A stretch of 64,000 bases of DNA, from NCBI RefSeq assembly GCF_002105155.1, contig NW_019029005.1, forward strand, positions 434,001-498,000, in the 5' to 3' direction. The position numbers and the translations under genes are program-made. Each line of letters opens with the position of its first letter. The first letter of the stretch is position 1. This document shows positions 24,509 to 36,199 of the stretch, one piece after another. Under the pieces are notes generated by a model that saw only the letters and a list, made by a program, of their open reading frames with translations, had not been told where the DNA came from and did no database searches. Source of the DNA: Lobosporangium transversale (lineage: Eukaryota > Mortierellomycota > Mortierellomycetes > Mortierellales > Mortierellaceae).

Positions 24509-25386
24509 CCAAAGGAGCAACAAGACTCCTTGACTAGCACAAGTGTCGCATATTGAGCTATGACAGCATGCTCACACTTACCATGGTATACCAACTGTTT
24601 TCGTTTGGGACAAACTCTGTGACAACATTATCAGTAGTGACAGGCCTGAGTGTGGCGTTGTAACCACCAAAGTACAGGATACTCTTCCGTCGAGAACACC
24701 ACACGTTGGCGTAGTAAGCTCTGCTCTGAAAGATTGTTGTATTCATCGGAATTGACGTGAACGAATCTGTCGAAAAGTCATAAACGCTCATGATGTCGCG
24801 AGTGTTGTCTGTGTAGCCGCCAGCCAAGTAAACAAGACCGGTGTTGGGATCTGTCACAGCTCCAACGCCTTGACGATCGGTGTTACCGATACGTAAATTG
24901 GAAGGCGTCCAATGAGTTGTGATGAGAGAGTAACGGAAAGCAAAACCAGCACTACCAGAGTGAAAGGTAATCATGGTCTTTTGATCCGCAGAGAAGGCAG
25001 CGGGGAAAACATACTGCTTTGGCCCATCATTAAGCTGGGTCCATGCAGGGGCAGAAGAGTTCCAAGGGACAGCAAGGTCGAGAGAGAAGAACTGACCATA
25101 CGAGAGCTCTTCATTTCGACCGCCCTGGATATAAAAGCGTGTGGCAGTTCTGGCAAAGGCAGGGCCCTGGACAGCTAAAGGAGTGGACTGTGCCTGAACT
25201 GCTGAGACTAGCAAGTCTAGGGATGTTGTGAGGGTGACGAGAAGTAACGGAGAGCTTTGAATGAGAATGATCTGGAAGCGGATGGGGATGAGGATGAAGA
25301 TGAGGATGGGGATGAGGATGTGGATGTGAATGAGGATGAGCAAGAGGAAGAAGGAGCGTGTTGTTTGCGAGGCCTTTTTGAAGCAT
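23300..25386 (-). CDS. Kelch-repeat (galactose-oxidase-like) type I membrane protein A
   Basis: The start is uncertain: ATGs at 25386 and 25343 open different frames through a GATGAG repeat. Both precede a hydrophobic signal segment (LLLVTLTTSLDLLVSAVQAQ). The propeller begins with PLAVQGPAFARTATRFYIQG. Its blades show kelch hallmarks: LVYLAGGY, SILYFGGYN, LVIVCGGRPVAGPF and FLIWGGQ. An intron opens at 24582 after a Trp-Tyr-Thr-Met end; a small exon near 24370-24422 encodes APPWRADHCMAS, as in copy C; the last exon starts near 24280. Next come a Ser/Asn stalk and a membrane helix (AIAGGVVAAVAVICGIILFF near 23880-23830) with a basic stop-transfer FRKKQHR, then a Gln-rich cytoplasmic tail (23690-23600). 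A TAG at 23411-23413 ends the frame, but the same frame continues in Pro/Ser-rich, protein-like sequence to a TGA at 23300-23302. The propeller probably binds a ligand outside the cell. Galactose-oxidase copper ligands were not identified. Confidence 0.8.
24467..24506. repeat. T12-A28 homopolymer junction in a kelch A intron
   Basis: 12 T directly followed by 28 A, inside the intron between two propeller exons of kelch gene A. Confidence 0.85.
25275..25345. repeat. GGATGA/GGATGT hexanucleotide repeat at the kelch A start
   Basis: About eleven copies of a variable GGATGA-type hexamer. On the minus strand it reads as His-Pro pairs in one frame and as Ile/Leu/His-Ile residues in another. It sits between the two candidate start codons and the signal-peptide core. 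Confidence 0.9.
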
Positions 25387-25437
25387 GCTGATGGGAAAAG
25401 ATACGTTGGAAGGTTAAATTAAGGTCAGGAAAGAGGG

Positions 25438-25470
<33 letters not shown>

Positions 25471-26356
25471 TGGGAGTGAGAAGGCGGTGTAAGGACAGAA
25501 AGAGAAAGAGAGAAAGAGAGAAAGAGAGAAAGAGAGGATGAAAAGAAGGCTGAAAATAAAAAGAGCGATTGATGAACTACGAGCAATGCATCCAGGGAAA
25601 GAAAAGAGAAGGCTCTCTATCCTCTCCCCCTCCCCCTCTCTTTTTTTATCTTTCTGAGCTGGGCTAGGGCAGAAAACATGTCCCTGCGCTCTCTTTCATC
25701 TTCATTTGGGCACCATACATTGATGCATGCGTTCTATCAACCTTTTTTTTTTTTTTTTTATTTTTTTTATTTTTTTTTTTATACGTATTCTTCGGTATTA
25801 TACAGAAATATATATCTGCATTCCAACTGATCCACTTCATCGCCTTTGATTCCTTCGATCGTCTTGTCTGGCATGGCTAAAGAAAAAAATTAGCAGGGGT
25901 CAAGGAGACAGGGCAAGGCGAACGCGCGTAGTTCTACAGAGATTGGCACGTTCCAAATGAATAAACCATACATTTAATGAAACACATGTTGGCCTCGCTG
26001 ACAAACCTGCCATTTTTGCCATTTCCCGCGGACAATTTTTTTTTTTTTTTTTTTTTCACCATTGCTTAATTGGAAATAACAATTATCCATGATGGCATCA
26101 TCATTAAAACCATGGCCTTTGCGCTATGCTCTTTCTCTCTTTCTCTTTCTCGCACTCTCTCGCATACATTCTCACACACAGGCGTATATCTCTGCTCCTA
26201 CTCTCTTCTCATTCATGGTTCATTCGATTCCATTCATCCCACTTTTTTTACCTCTTCACTCTTGACTCTTCTTCCTTGCTTCTGCCTTCTCTCCTTCCCT
26301 TTCTTCTTCCGCTCTTTTCAACAGAAAAAAATCTCCAGAATTCGATACATCAAGAC
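25387..26356. other. Divergent promoter region between kelch A and the TLDc gene
   Basis: About 970 bases. It contains a 31-base A run (25438-25468), a GAAAGA repeat (about 25500-25540), T runs with single A interruptions at about 25743-25780, a T run at 26037-26056, and a CT-rich stretch (26125-26330) that probably forms the 5' untranslated region of the TLDc gene. Both genes must take their promoters from here. Confidence 0.6.
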
Positions 26357-28829
26357 ATGGGTGCTGTTCAGTCCTTATTCGACCACGAAAATGAAATTGC
26401 TGCTGCAGCTGAAACAGGCAGGCAGCAAAGCATGACTGACCAAAAGAACCTTTCCTGGGGCAGTACGAAGCTGCATAAAAGCATGGCTTCAAAGTTCACG
26501 GAACTTGAGATGCTTTCTCTGCGTACTGTTCTTCAGCAACTCCAGCAGAAACAGGACAAGGCCATCCGACAACAGGCTGCAGTTGAAGCGAATGCTTCCC
26601 AAACAAAGAAGGACATCCGTCCTGTCTCTGGGATCACCGAAGCGACCTTTGTGGTAATCATCATTGTATCTCCAATGGTCTCGTACTTTTATTGGGCAAA
26701 TAATCCGATGGGATGTTTAAAATTCGGTACATTGTCTTTCCTTTCTTTCTCTTGATCTTATTTCTTCCCGTGGACAGGAATATCTTGATATTCCTGGTAA
26801 CAGCCGTGCAGCACAGCTGCTTTTCCGTTCATTTTACAATCTTTCAGTGTATCCTGATCACCCAGAAACATTGCGGAGCCAAGGGCTACCCAAGGTTCTA
26901 ACAGCTCGTGATTTCATCAAGCCTTTGGCATTGTATTGTCAGAAAGTAAGCGAAGGCACATTTGTGGATCTCAACCCCCTCAAAGTTATCTTTGAGTCTT
27001 TTGCTGCCACAGTCCCCAAAGAGCAAGACTCCGCCCAGGCCCATGGGAGCGACAACAACGTGAACAATACCAATACTGACGCCGATACCTTATCGTCATT
27101 GGGAGGAGAAGGCTCACTACATCGTTCAAAGACAATAGAGGATTCGCTTAAAGAACTGACGCTGCAATGGGATCCAGAAGATGAAGAAGATGTAGATAGT
27201 GGTCCCAAGGTGGAGGCATTAGATCTGGTCGAAGTCCTCGATGGTTTATTCTGCCTTATCGAACAAGTGCTCCATTATACTGAAAGCAATGACAATGGTA
27301 GCCCAACAAATGATTCAGCTGCAGAATCACATTCTGTATCCATTACCACAACAACTATAGGATCTCATCGACATCGAGCTCTAATAATGGTAGAGCATCT
27401 TATTCAGTACAGCAAAGCCTCGTCATCCAAAGGAATCAACACGCCTCTTGATTTGACTTCAGAGCTCATTGATTTTGCCATGTTTTCAAAATATGTCTCG
27501 CGAAACATTCCTAATCTCTTCCAAGTACTCTCACCCTACTTTTACAATCTCTTTCTCATCGGTAATACCCTCCGACCAACAGGATCCAACACCAACACTA
27601 GCACCGCAGGAAAGTATATTCTACCCGGGGTCTCTCCGATCCCTAAAATGAGTGCGCCCTCAACCATTCTGACGCCAGAGACTATTGCCCTGGTCTCATG
27701 GTTTCTCCCACTCAGTAAGACAACGCCCACAATGACTCTGCTTTACGCAGGAAGTCAGCATGGATTCAGCATGAGCCAATTTGAAAGTCATGTTTGTAAA
27801 TATCCGGCACCAACTTTGCTTTTATTGCTGGTCGAACGCCGAAAAACCGCGGCTCCTACTTCAAATAGAAGAAAATCCATCTCATTTGGCTCTGCATTAT
27901 CGCACCATGCGCCTTCATATAATGCACAATTGAGTGTTGAAAGCTCCAAATGGCCTTCTGACCGACACGTGAAGCAAAGCTCGCAGCCTTGGCAGAATTG
28001 ACTGAAACACAGTCATCGTCATCATCAGAGGGTCTTCCTATCAATGTAGCCCCAAGACCAATAGTTCGGAAAGAAAGACTAGTCTTGGGCGCTTATGTGT
28101 CAGAGACATGGAAGGTTTCTAAAACAGGATGGGGCAATGATTCATTTGCACTTTTTGAGTTATCACCATGGTTCGAAGTTTTTCCGGCCAAAGTAACAAA
28201 TTCCTCAACGACTGCAGCTAATAAAGGCCCACCACGGTCATTACCTGCTCGAACGAGTCCAAGGCAGGCAATGGGCTCAGGCGGAGCAGCAGCAAATCAA
28301 CAAAAACGGGATTATATTCATTTCCTCAAAAACGTTGGCATTGGCTTTGGAGGACAAGAATCCAACAGTTGCTTGTTGTTTATGGATGATGACAATTTTC
28401 AGTACGGTAGCTACCGACAAGATTTTGCGGGGGGTAATGTGTATATGAATGCAGGGGGAGAACGACAGTTGGGATTTGAGATTGATTTCGAGGTGATTGA
28501 ATGTGAAGTTTGGGGATTGGGTGGACCTGAAGCGAAGGCGCGACAGAAGAAAGAGTGGGATTTTGAGCAGCGTGAGGCTAATCGACGCGCGACAATCCAT
28601 CTACGTAGTAAGGATGGAGAACAGGACATTGATAGAGATTTACTGGTAAGTTTGTGTTGACATTTTCATGTACAACGAAATACATGCATCCATACTTTAC
28701 AAGGAAGAAATAACATATACATTTATGTCTATTGTTTACATTAAATATTTTTGACACAATTAGGAAATGGCAGGGGTGCTTGATCCGGATCGCGGACATC
28801 GCCATGCGCGACGCCAAAGTGCGGTATAA
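26357..28829 (+). CDS. RTC5: TLDc-domain protein, RTC5-like (restriction of telomere capping 5)
   Basis: Exons are 26357-26653, 26778-28645 and 28764-28829 (TAA), with consensus splice sites. The protein begins MGAVQS, a good N-myristoylation signal (Gly2, Ser6), as expected for the Rtc5 branch. The N-terminal half is helical (LDIPGNSRAAQLLFRSFYNL, VYPDHPETLRSQGLPKVLTA). The C-terminal half is the TLDc domain: IALVSWFLPLSKTTPTMTLL, LYAGSQHGFSMSQFESHVC, PAPTLLLL, VLGAYVSETWK, ALFELSPWFEVF, FLKNVGIGFGG, SCLLFMDDDNFQYGSYR and GFEIDFEVIECEVWGLGG. Yeast Rtc5 is a vacuolar-membrane protein that acts on V-ATPase assembly; I infer a similar role here. One frameshift, near 27965, splits the TLDc domain: the upstream frame runs to a stop at 28001, while the true continuation REAKLAALAELTETQ lies in the next frame. 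Outside that point the frame is clean for nearly 2 kb. Confidence 0.92.
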
Positions 28830-29437
28830 TCTAGACAGGCTGGAGATTTTTTAAGGCTGCATGTATTAAGGTTTTTTTATAAACCGTTGCGCAGGACTGA
28901 AAGTAAACGAGATTCCTCCTCAGCCAAGCAGCCAAGGCAATCAATCCACAAGTATTAAGTATTTAATAAATTAAACTAAAGTTTTTTCAGTCGCATCGAA
29001 GACGATCGAAATAAAGTAGACAATACAGAAAAGATGTGAGTAGGCTATGTTGAGTGAGCCATGTTGCTGTTAAGCATTGGGAATCAAAGTTGCATTGGTG
29101 TGATTTGCTTTGTTTGTTTATAATCCATCCAATAAGCACACATTATCCAAACACAAATGTATCGCCGAAAATGCATCCAAAGTTTCAGTCCTTATCTTTC
29201 TTTCTCTTCAACTTCTCCAGCTCCTTTTCTTCTCTTTCTCTTTCTTCTCTTCTTTCCTTTTCCTCCTCCATTCTGTACTTCTCTTTTCTCTTCCTTTGCT
29301 TGCTTCACAGGACACAAGGATTTCTCAAGCATATAGACTGTCGATTCTTGGGGGAAAAAAAAAAAAAAAAAAAAAAATCCGCAGGAAAAGCAATTGTTTT
29401 CTTCCTCTCTCGCAACTCTCAGTCATTTGTTCAACGA
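28830..29437. other. Intergenic region upstream of the S41 peptidase gene
   Basis: About 600 bases between two plus-strand genes. The right half is a pyrimidine-rich tract (29190-29330) and an A run (29354-29377), typical here of 5' untranslated DNA. An open frame from 29054 continues in frame into the peptidase gene, but its composition before 29438 is that of the CT tract. Confidence 0.55.
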
Positions 29438-31983
29438 ATGACTACCAGATGTCAAGGCAACTCTACGCCTCAAGGGGGCCTTAAGCTGGGCACTCGGATC
29501 ATCTGTTCACTCGCCGCAGCCTCGGCCCTCTTTACCATCTCTTTCACAAACACTAACAGCAATAGCATTCATGACATTGGATTGAAATTGGATGGACACA
29601 CCTCAGGATATGTCTCTGCTGCGCCAGTTGTCCGCAAGTCTCTCCAACAGTCAAGCATCTCCTATACAATAGACAGGACAATCCTATGCCTCCACCAGAC
29701 TTGCCACCCAAAGAAGAGGAAGAAAAAGAACAAGAGCCGGTGGAAGAGGACCCTTGTGCGACGCTTGGGGAACTTCTTGAGCCGAACATCACATTTGAAC
29801 ATGTCAAACGATGTTATGAACATGTGCCTTACAATGCAACGCTTGCCGACGATGTCCTTTCAACCCTCTATACTCTGTTTCGGACTATTACATCTTCATC
29901 GACTCTGCTACACTTGATAACCTAGAAAAGCCCTTCACAACTCCACCAGTGGATATGACCAAGAGCCTTGATCTCTTATCTAAACGCCAATTCAACAGCG
30001 ATTTCGAGTTCCATAAGGAAGTGGATCTACTCGTAAGCAGTCTCAATGATGCTCATGCCAACTATATGGGTAAAAAAAAAAAAAAAAAAACCATAATTCC
30101 TTTTTTTTTTTTATTGTTAAATGTCCTCCTCTCCCCCTTTTTTTTTCCTTGAAGAAAAAGCTGACCAAACCGCTTTTTTTTTAATTTTAGCACAATGCTA
30201 TCGCATTATCTCTTATTCAACCGTTTGAGCTTTATGCCCCTGTCATTGATAACGTTCAGGACAACTTTTTATATCAATTTTGACCATGATGATACCAATC
30301 ATATTAATTAACTTGCCATCACTTGCTAGTATCGCCCTTGTATCCACTAATTTCCTCTCCCACTTCTCCTTCCTGCCATTTTTCCAAAGACTATAAGGAT
30401 ATTGCAAGATAAAACTTTCAGCAATCTTGAGATTGCGAAGTAGTCACGATCGATGGCAAAAACGCCATTGATGCCATCCAGGATTGGGCCGATATCAACT
30501 CTTCGATCTCAAAGGATCGAGGTGTTCGATTAAACAAGGCTTTGGCTTCATATACATTCGATACAGACAAAAAGGACTATATACTCTCTACGGGATCGTT
30601 CTCAACAAGGGCCACTTTACCAGAACATGAAAAAGTGGTCTATCAAATCAAATGCCCAACCTCTCCAGAGTTTCCGGAAGGACAGGAACATCATATGGAT
30701 GTTAAATGGGATATTTATCGCCTGATTACTGGAATGAATTCGACAGTACAGAATCATTTCTGACACAGAATTGTTACAAAGATACAGACCCACAGAATAC
30801 GGAAAATCAACACCGGAGACGAAAAAGGGGCAGACAGCTGATGAACAATCTACAGCGATGATGGACCTCAACAAAGGGATACTGAGAAAAAGAAAAAGAA
30901 GGAGGGCAAAGTCAAGAGCCATAACATTGATCTGCAAGAGTCTATTCAGGCAGCAATCGAGCCACTAAACCATCAGACGATCCATCCAATACAAAGGATC
31001 CATAAGCGACAACAGCCATTACCTAGCCCGGCCGTTCGGCTGGTTTACAATGGTACCTCAACTGCCTTTTATCAACTATTGAAGAGACCCGAGATTGGCG
31101 TTGTAGTGATCCCGACACACTCGGTTAATTTAAAAACAGAGACCAGTATCATGGAGCAAGGGTTTGGTCTATTATATAATGCTGGAGTTCAGAATGTAAT
31201 CCTGGATCTGACGGCAAATGGGGGAGGCTATGTGACATTTGCATATGATCTGGTGGATTGGATGTTCCCATTAGACAACATAACCTCAGTCTATCAATCA
31301 GATCTCCGAACACCCATGAGCGTAAAAGCCTTGTCACAAGTGGTTTGGTGAATGCAGAGTATAATGGCTATCATGATCCAGCTGCGTACTCAGACCCTGT
31401 CACACGACAGGATTTCACGACAAATTTCTTTTTTACAGGATCGATTGATCCGACGATCACGGCATCGGACAAGCTATTCGCCATTGGTCCTGATGAACCA
31501 TAATTTAGGGGCTTTCGAGATGGGTATGCCTTGGCAGCATGATGCTCAACGAATCGTGGTCATGACAGATGGGTCCTGTGGATCGGCTTGCGGGATGAGT
31601 TTGAACCGGTTAAAGAATACACATGGGGTCAAATCGTACGCTGTAGGGGGTCGACAGGGTGAGGAGCTGTCCTTGTTTTCGTTCCCAGGGGCGTCGGTCT
31701 ATGGATTAGATTCACTCTTGGACGACTTTGAGAACCTAGGAGTGGATCCACCGATGAAACGGATGCGGTATAAAGGCATCTTTCGAGTCCCGATCCTTGA
31801 GTTCTATCAGGAAGGGGAATCAATGCCAATAGAATATAATCCAAAGCTTTTCAAAGCGGATTTCCATATAGATTATACCCCATCACGGCTCGATATCACG
31901 AAGTCCTCTGGGAAATAGTGGCCAATAACCACTGGAAACAAGATGGGCAGACAGGCGATGATCCATCCATTGAACAACACTAG
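29438..31983 (+). CDS. Secreted or membrane-anchored S41 family serine peptidase (frameshifted)
   Basis: The ATG at 29438 precedes a hydrophobic signal (GTRIICSLAAASALFTISFT). After a frame change near 29685 comes the N-terminal domain seen in fungal S41/CPAF-like proteins: DPCATLGELLEPNITFEHVK, LDLLSKRQFNSDFEFHKEVD and VSSLNDAHANYM, where the last is the conserved His/Asn block. An intron with A and T runs lies at about 30068-30190. Then IQPFELYAPVID, a PDZ-like segment (VVTIDGKNAIDAIQDWADIN) and a dibasic HRRRKRGR stretch near 30810-30835 that may be a processing site. The protease core shows IGVVVIPTHSVN, NVILDLTANGGGYVTFAYDL and RIVVMTDGSCGSACGMSLNR; the Ser in GSCGSAC is the expected nucleophile. 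Frame changes occur near 30770, 30900, 31340, 31480 and 31870. The last frame (ARYHEVLWEIVANNHWKQDG) ends with the TAG at 31981-31983. It likely degrades extracellular protein. It is convergent with kelch B. Confidence 0.85.
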
Positions 31984-32229
31984 CCGTTATCACATATATA
32001 TACAAAAAAAAAAAAAAAAAAAAAAACATTATCGATACCTTGCATTATACATAAAGGATTAATCCAACATGACTCACCCAATTTGCTTTATTTCTACTTT
32101 TTTATTTTATTATTATTGTTATTATTATTAATTTCATTATTATGTGCGACCCAGGGTTTAATATGCATGAAAAGGTTATAATGTCTCATTGCTTCTGATG
32201 GTAAAGAACAACTGCTTTCATGAACCCTA

Positions 32230-34026
32230 TTATATGCCTTGGGGGTTTCGACGAGGACCATCCATATAGCTGTCTGGTGTCATATATTGAGGATTCTGTG
32301 GAGGTCGGGAAAGGGCTGGGGGTGTTTCAGGCTTTTGCTGTTGGTATTGTTGATGCTCAAATGGCGGCGAGACATTCGTGACTGGGCTGCCTACAGGTTG
32401 ATAGACCGTAGGCTGCTGGTACATCTCTGGTTGAGGGCTGTACACAGGCGCAGTACCTGAAGAAGGGGGGACATAGGTGTTCTGCTGTTGATATGCGTTC
32501 TCATAAACTTGTTGATGTTGTTGGCTTGGTGGTGATTGGGGCTGGAAGATTTGTGGTTGAATCTGCGACGGCTGCTGGTAGTCATGGATAACAGGTGGCT
32601 GATATGGTGTATATGGTGCCTGAGAATAGACGATAGGTTGAGGTTGAGGCTGAGGCTGTGGGTGCTGGTTCTGCCACGCAGGATTTACTGGGGGGTATGA
32701 TGTGGCTCCTTCTGCAGCTCCTACTCCTGTCATTCCACCATTGGTTGGCTGTTGGGTGTGGATGTAGATACCGGAACCTTGGCCTTCTCCGCTTGTTGTC
32801 GGTTTTCTATATACAAAGAATCCAATGACGAGTGCAATAACGGCCAATCCTCCAACAACACCACCGATGATGCCACCCATGTTGGAAGACTTTCCAGGAT
32901 TTTCGGGATTTGTGGGATTTGTAGAATTTCCAGTCCCAGAAGTGGGTTTGATTCCCCCGGAAGGAGCAGAGGGGTCAGCTTCAGCTGTGGGTGAATATTT
33001 AGACTGCCAGACATTATTTTTGATGTTGTAAATGATAGTCAGGTTGGAACTAATGATTGTGTTGACGCCACACCACCCCAGGAAATAAACAAAATCGTTG
33101 CTCACTGCACAGTGAGTCTCTGCACGCGCACTCAGGAGACCTGCATCCGTGCCCTTTGTCCATGTCATGGTTGCAGTATCCAGAATGTAAATATCGCTTA
33201 GAACTGAGTTAGATTGCTCTGTGAGCCCACCAAAGAGGATCATCTTGGCACCTCCATAGGCTGAGACCATGCATGGGGATCGACGTGGAGAAGGCACAGT
33301 GCCTTTGGCCGGGATGTCTTGCCATAAATTAATAGCATCCCAGGTGTACATATCATTATGACATTATTGGTCCCCATAGGGGACCCGCCAAAAACAACAA
33401 TCTTCTTCAGCTGTTCGCTCCAAGCAACACCGTAGGTGACATTGTAGCCAGGCGAAGATGCATGGGAACACCCTTAAGCGTATTCGCGGCAATGTCGTAT
33501 TGTGCCATCTGTGTGACATTGTTGGCATATACCCATTTGGAATATATACAAGGCCCGTGGATGGATCTGTGACACCACCAATGCCGCGTACCTTGCTGAG
33601 ATAAATGGAGCCACCTATAGTTTTCCAGTTGTTGAGAGAGATATCGTATTGGTATCCAACGCCACTTGCAAGTACGAACCAGCCCTGCCCGCCTTTGAGC
33701 TGTGCTGCAGAATGTTTATAATCACTAGGACCATCCGCGAGACGTCTGTAGGGTACATTGGAAGTATCCCAAGGAGTTGAGAGGTCGATTTCAAAGGTCT
33801 GCGGAATTGCGTACGTGCCATTGCTACCGCCTTGGATAATAAACCTTTGACCTTCTATAAAGGTCGATACACCACCCCATGTAGTAGTGGGCGTATAATA
33901 TTGAGCGGCAGCAGGACTAGTGATGTAGGAAGAGAGCGAGAGCAGGAGGAAGAGACATGCTGTAGTTGTCCTTGTAGTTGATTTGGCTCGTGATGACGAT
34001 ATGATGGTGCTCAAAACAGCCATCAT
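32230..34026 (-). CDS. Kelch-repeat type I membrane protein B
   Basis: The start at 34026 gives a basic N-terminus and a signal segment (ACLFLLLSLSSYITSPAAAQ). The mature N-terminus begins YYTPTTTWGGVSTFIEG, then RFIIQGGSNGTYAIPQTFEI. Blade motifs include GIGGVTDPSTGLVYIPNGY, MVSAYGGAKMILFGG, LSDIYILDTATMTWTKGT and FVYFLGWCG. A Thr/Asn/Pro stalk precedes the membrane helix (MGGIIGGVVGGLAVIALVIG, then FFVYRK) at about 32890-32810. The cytoplasmic tail is Pro/Gln/Tyr-rich (PPVIHDYQQPSQIQPQIFQP) and ends GPRRNPQGI at 32230. Frames change near 33510-33360, at the join of two propeller blades; copies A and D have continuous blades there, so this looks like one or more indels. No intron is evident, unlike copies A and C. 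The nearest relative in the window is copy D at 57269-59001. Confidence 0.85.
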
Positions 34027-36199
34027 CAATATTTTTTTTTTAAAAGGTTTATGTCGATGCGGTGAAGCAAGGGAAGGGACAAAAAAGAGAATCCGTGGAT
34101 TGCAGACAAGTTGATGGGCGCGTGTATCTGCGTATGTGGGGTGAGTGTCGTAGTATAAATAATTGTATGGTTGCCACGGATGGTGGGGAATGAAGGCGTG
34201 AAGACTGATAGAGGAATGATATAGATTCACAGGCGACTGCACAGAGACTGAAAGAAGAAGAGAGGCAGAAAGAGGGATTGAGTAGCGGAAGTATGGCAAA
34301 GGAAAGAGCGGAAGGGAGGAAGAAAGGAAGAGCGAAAGGAAGGAAAGAGGGTAGAGTGGAAGGAAGGAAGAGTGGAAAGAAGGAAAGGAAAGGAAAAAAA
34401 AAGAGGAAAAAAATCCTTAGGAGAGAGAAAGTTTGTCCCCTTGCCCTCGTCTGTTGAAAAACAGGAAAACTAACATTCTTTTGGTTCTTTCGTTTTCATT
34501 GCTCTCAACGGAAAATATCTTTCACCACAGAAGGGGGAAAACAAATAAAAGCCCATTCTTTTTCATGAATTCAATCCGTTTTATAAGATCTTGCATCTGT
34601 TTAGCTGCAAGGCCTGGTATTTTTATTAGACATGTATACATTATATAAATGTTGCCATCTTGATTGCAGGCGAGTTTGCTTGTGTAAAATAAAACCTGTC
34701 TACAAACTGAATATAAAAAATTAAGTTGTAAGATTTGACGCTCTCATTCTAACTTAGAGCTCGACCAGTAGCGGGGATTTTGAGTACACAAAGTTTGCAC
34801 AGCCTTTTTGTTGCACGTGGTGCCTGATCCAGCAAGGAGTTCTGGTGCTGTGGTAAATTGGTAAATTGGTAAATTAAATGACAATCCGGTGCAGTATCAA
34901 ATAACAGAAGCGTTGCTTGCAAAGAGATGCTCTCTTTCTTTCTTTCTCTCCTGCTTCTTTCTTTCTTTTGTTTTCTTTCTTTCTTTCTTGGTAAAAGTAG
35001 GCAGCAATAAAAATGTTTCTGATCACAGATGCTCTGGTGGCATTACGAGACATTTTAACGTCTTACACATTGCATCACAATGGTTACTAATATCCCTTTC
35101 TCTAACAATCCTTGCAGGAGATCGCAATCATACAGCGACCCCCATTTGACTGCTTTCTGGACTGAGGGTTATGTCGATGATCAAGAGTAAAATGGAGAAA
35201 ACTTGAAAGGTAGAAAGTATTGGCGTGGAAGACAGAGTAGTATGAAAGCAACCAAAAAAATAAAAAAAAAAGACTTGGTCTTGAGACTTGTTTGATAGAG
35301 CGAAAATGAGACGTAGCTCGTGGAGGGGCACGATAGCCAGCTTTCTTGCCTCAGAAAAGATTCATAATATAACATTTTTCAAAAGGGAAAAAGGAGAGAA
35401 AAAAAAAAAAGCATGGGTGATGCTCGAGGCTATTACATGCATATCATAAAAACTTTTGGTTTTGAGCAGTTTTACGGTATAAGTACTTAAACAGCGCCGA
35501 AAGATTGCAAAAGAGAAGGATGGATTGCAGGGAAGCATAGTTAATAAATGAGAAAGAGGAAGAAAAAAATATATATCTGTTATATAATTTGCATGGATTT
35601 TGTTTACAGCTGAAGGTCGGTGACATGAGGAGTCTTCCCAACGCGTTCATGAAACATGCTTTGTATCCTTCATACGCAAAATAAACAAATACAAATGCAA
35701 ATAAATTGAAAATCATTGCAAACCAGATTTGTAAATTAGCCTTGATGGTTCATGATCGGTCCTGTAACGTTTCTTGCTCTTGTCTACTTCTTGCTTGAAA
35801 TACACCTTCACTCCTCTTTTTTTTTTCTTTTATTTGTCTCTCTCTTTCTTCTTCTCTCTCTCTCTTTAGCATTTCTGTATTATCTTCCTCTTCGTTTATG
35901 TAATCAAACTCTGCTTTTATACATGTTTCATTCCCCCCTTTTTTTTCCTGAAGGCCAAATCTCTTGGAGCATCCTTTTTGTGTTTTCTCTCCCTTTTTTT
36001 TTTTTTTTCTGTTTTTCTGGTCAATATGCATCATAGAGCCTCTTGAACGTACGCTTAAGTAAGAAACGCCTGCAGGGACTATGCTTAGGCATTCGAGTTA
36101 ATTATCTTCCACCATCCAATTACTTCTCCTTCCTTCTCCCTCCTCCTCTTTTCTTTCCTTTTTCTTTCTTTCTTTCCTTTTTCTTTTTTCTTTTTTCTT
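34027..36199. other. Intergenic region between kelch B and kelch C
   Basis: About 2.2 kb with no convincing gene. It contains purine-rich GGAAGG/GAAAGG DNA at 34300-34420 (kelch B upstream), a TTGGTAAA repeat (about 34855-34876), a CTTT repeat (34930-34990), and T-rich, CT-rich DNA from 35810 to 36200. Frames that look open at 35752-36036 on both strands are produced by these tracts. Confidence 0.55.

Noticed and set aside
23300-25386. Galactose oxidase enzyme activity for the kelch proteins
   Set aside because: I could not identify the Cys-Tyr cofactor pair or the copper ligands; the membrane anchor and tails suggest binding or signalling, so I call only the fold.
29054-29437. N-terminal extension of the S41 peptidase
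   Set aside because: The frame is open but crosses a CT tract and an A run; the ATG at 29438 directly precedes a proper signal segment.
35752-36036. Overlapping 94-codon frames on both strands between kelch B and C
   Set aside because: Both are products of CT/GA-rich low-complexity DNA; one is just the antisense of the other.
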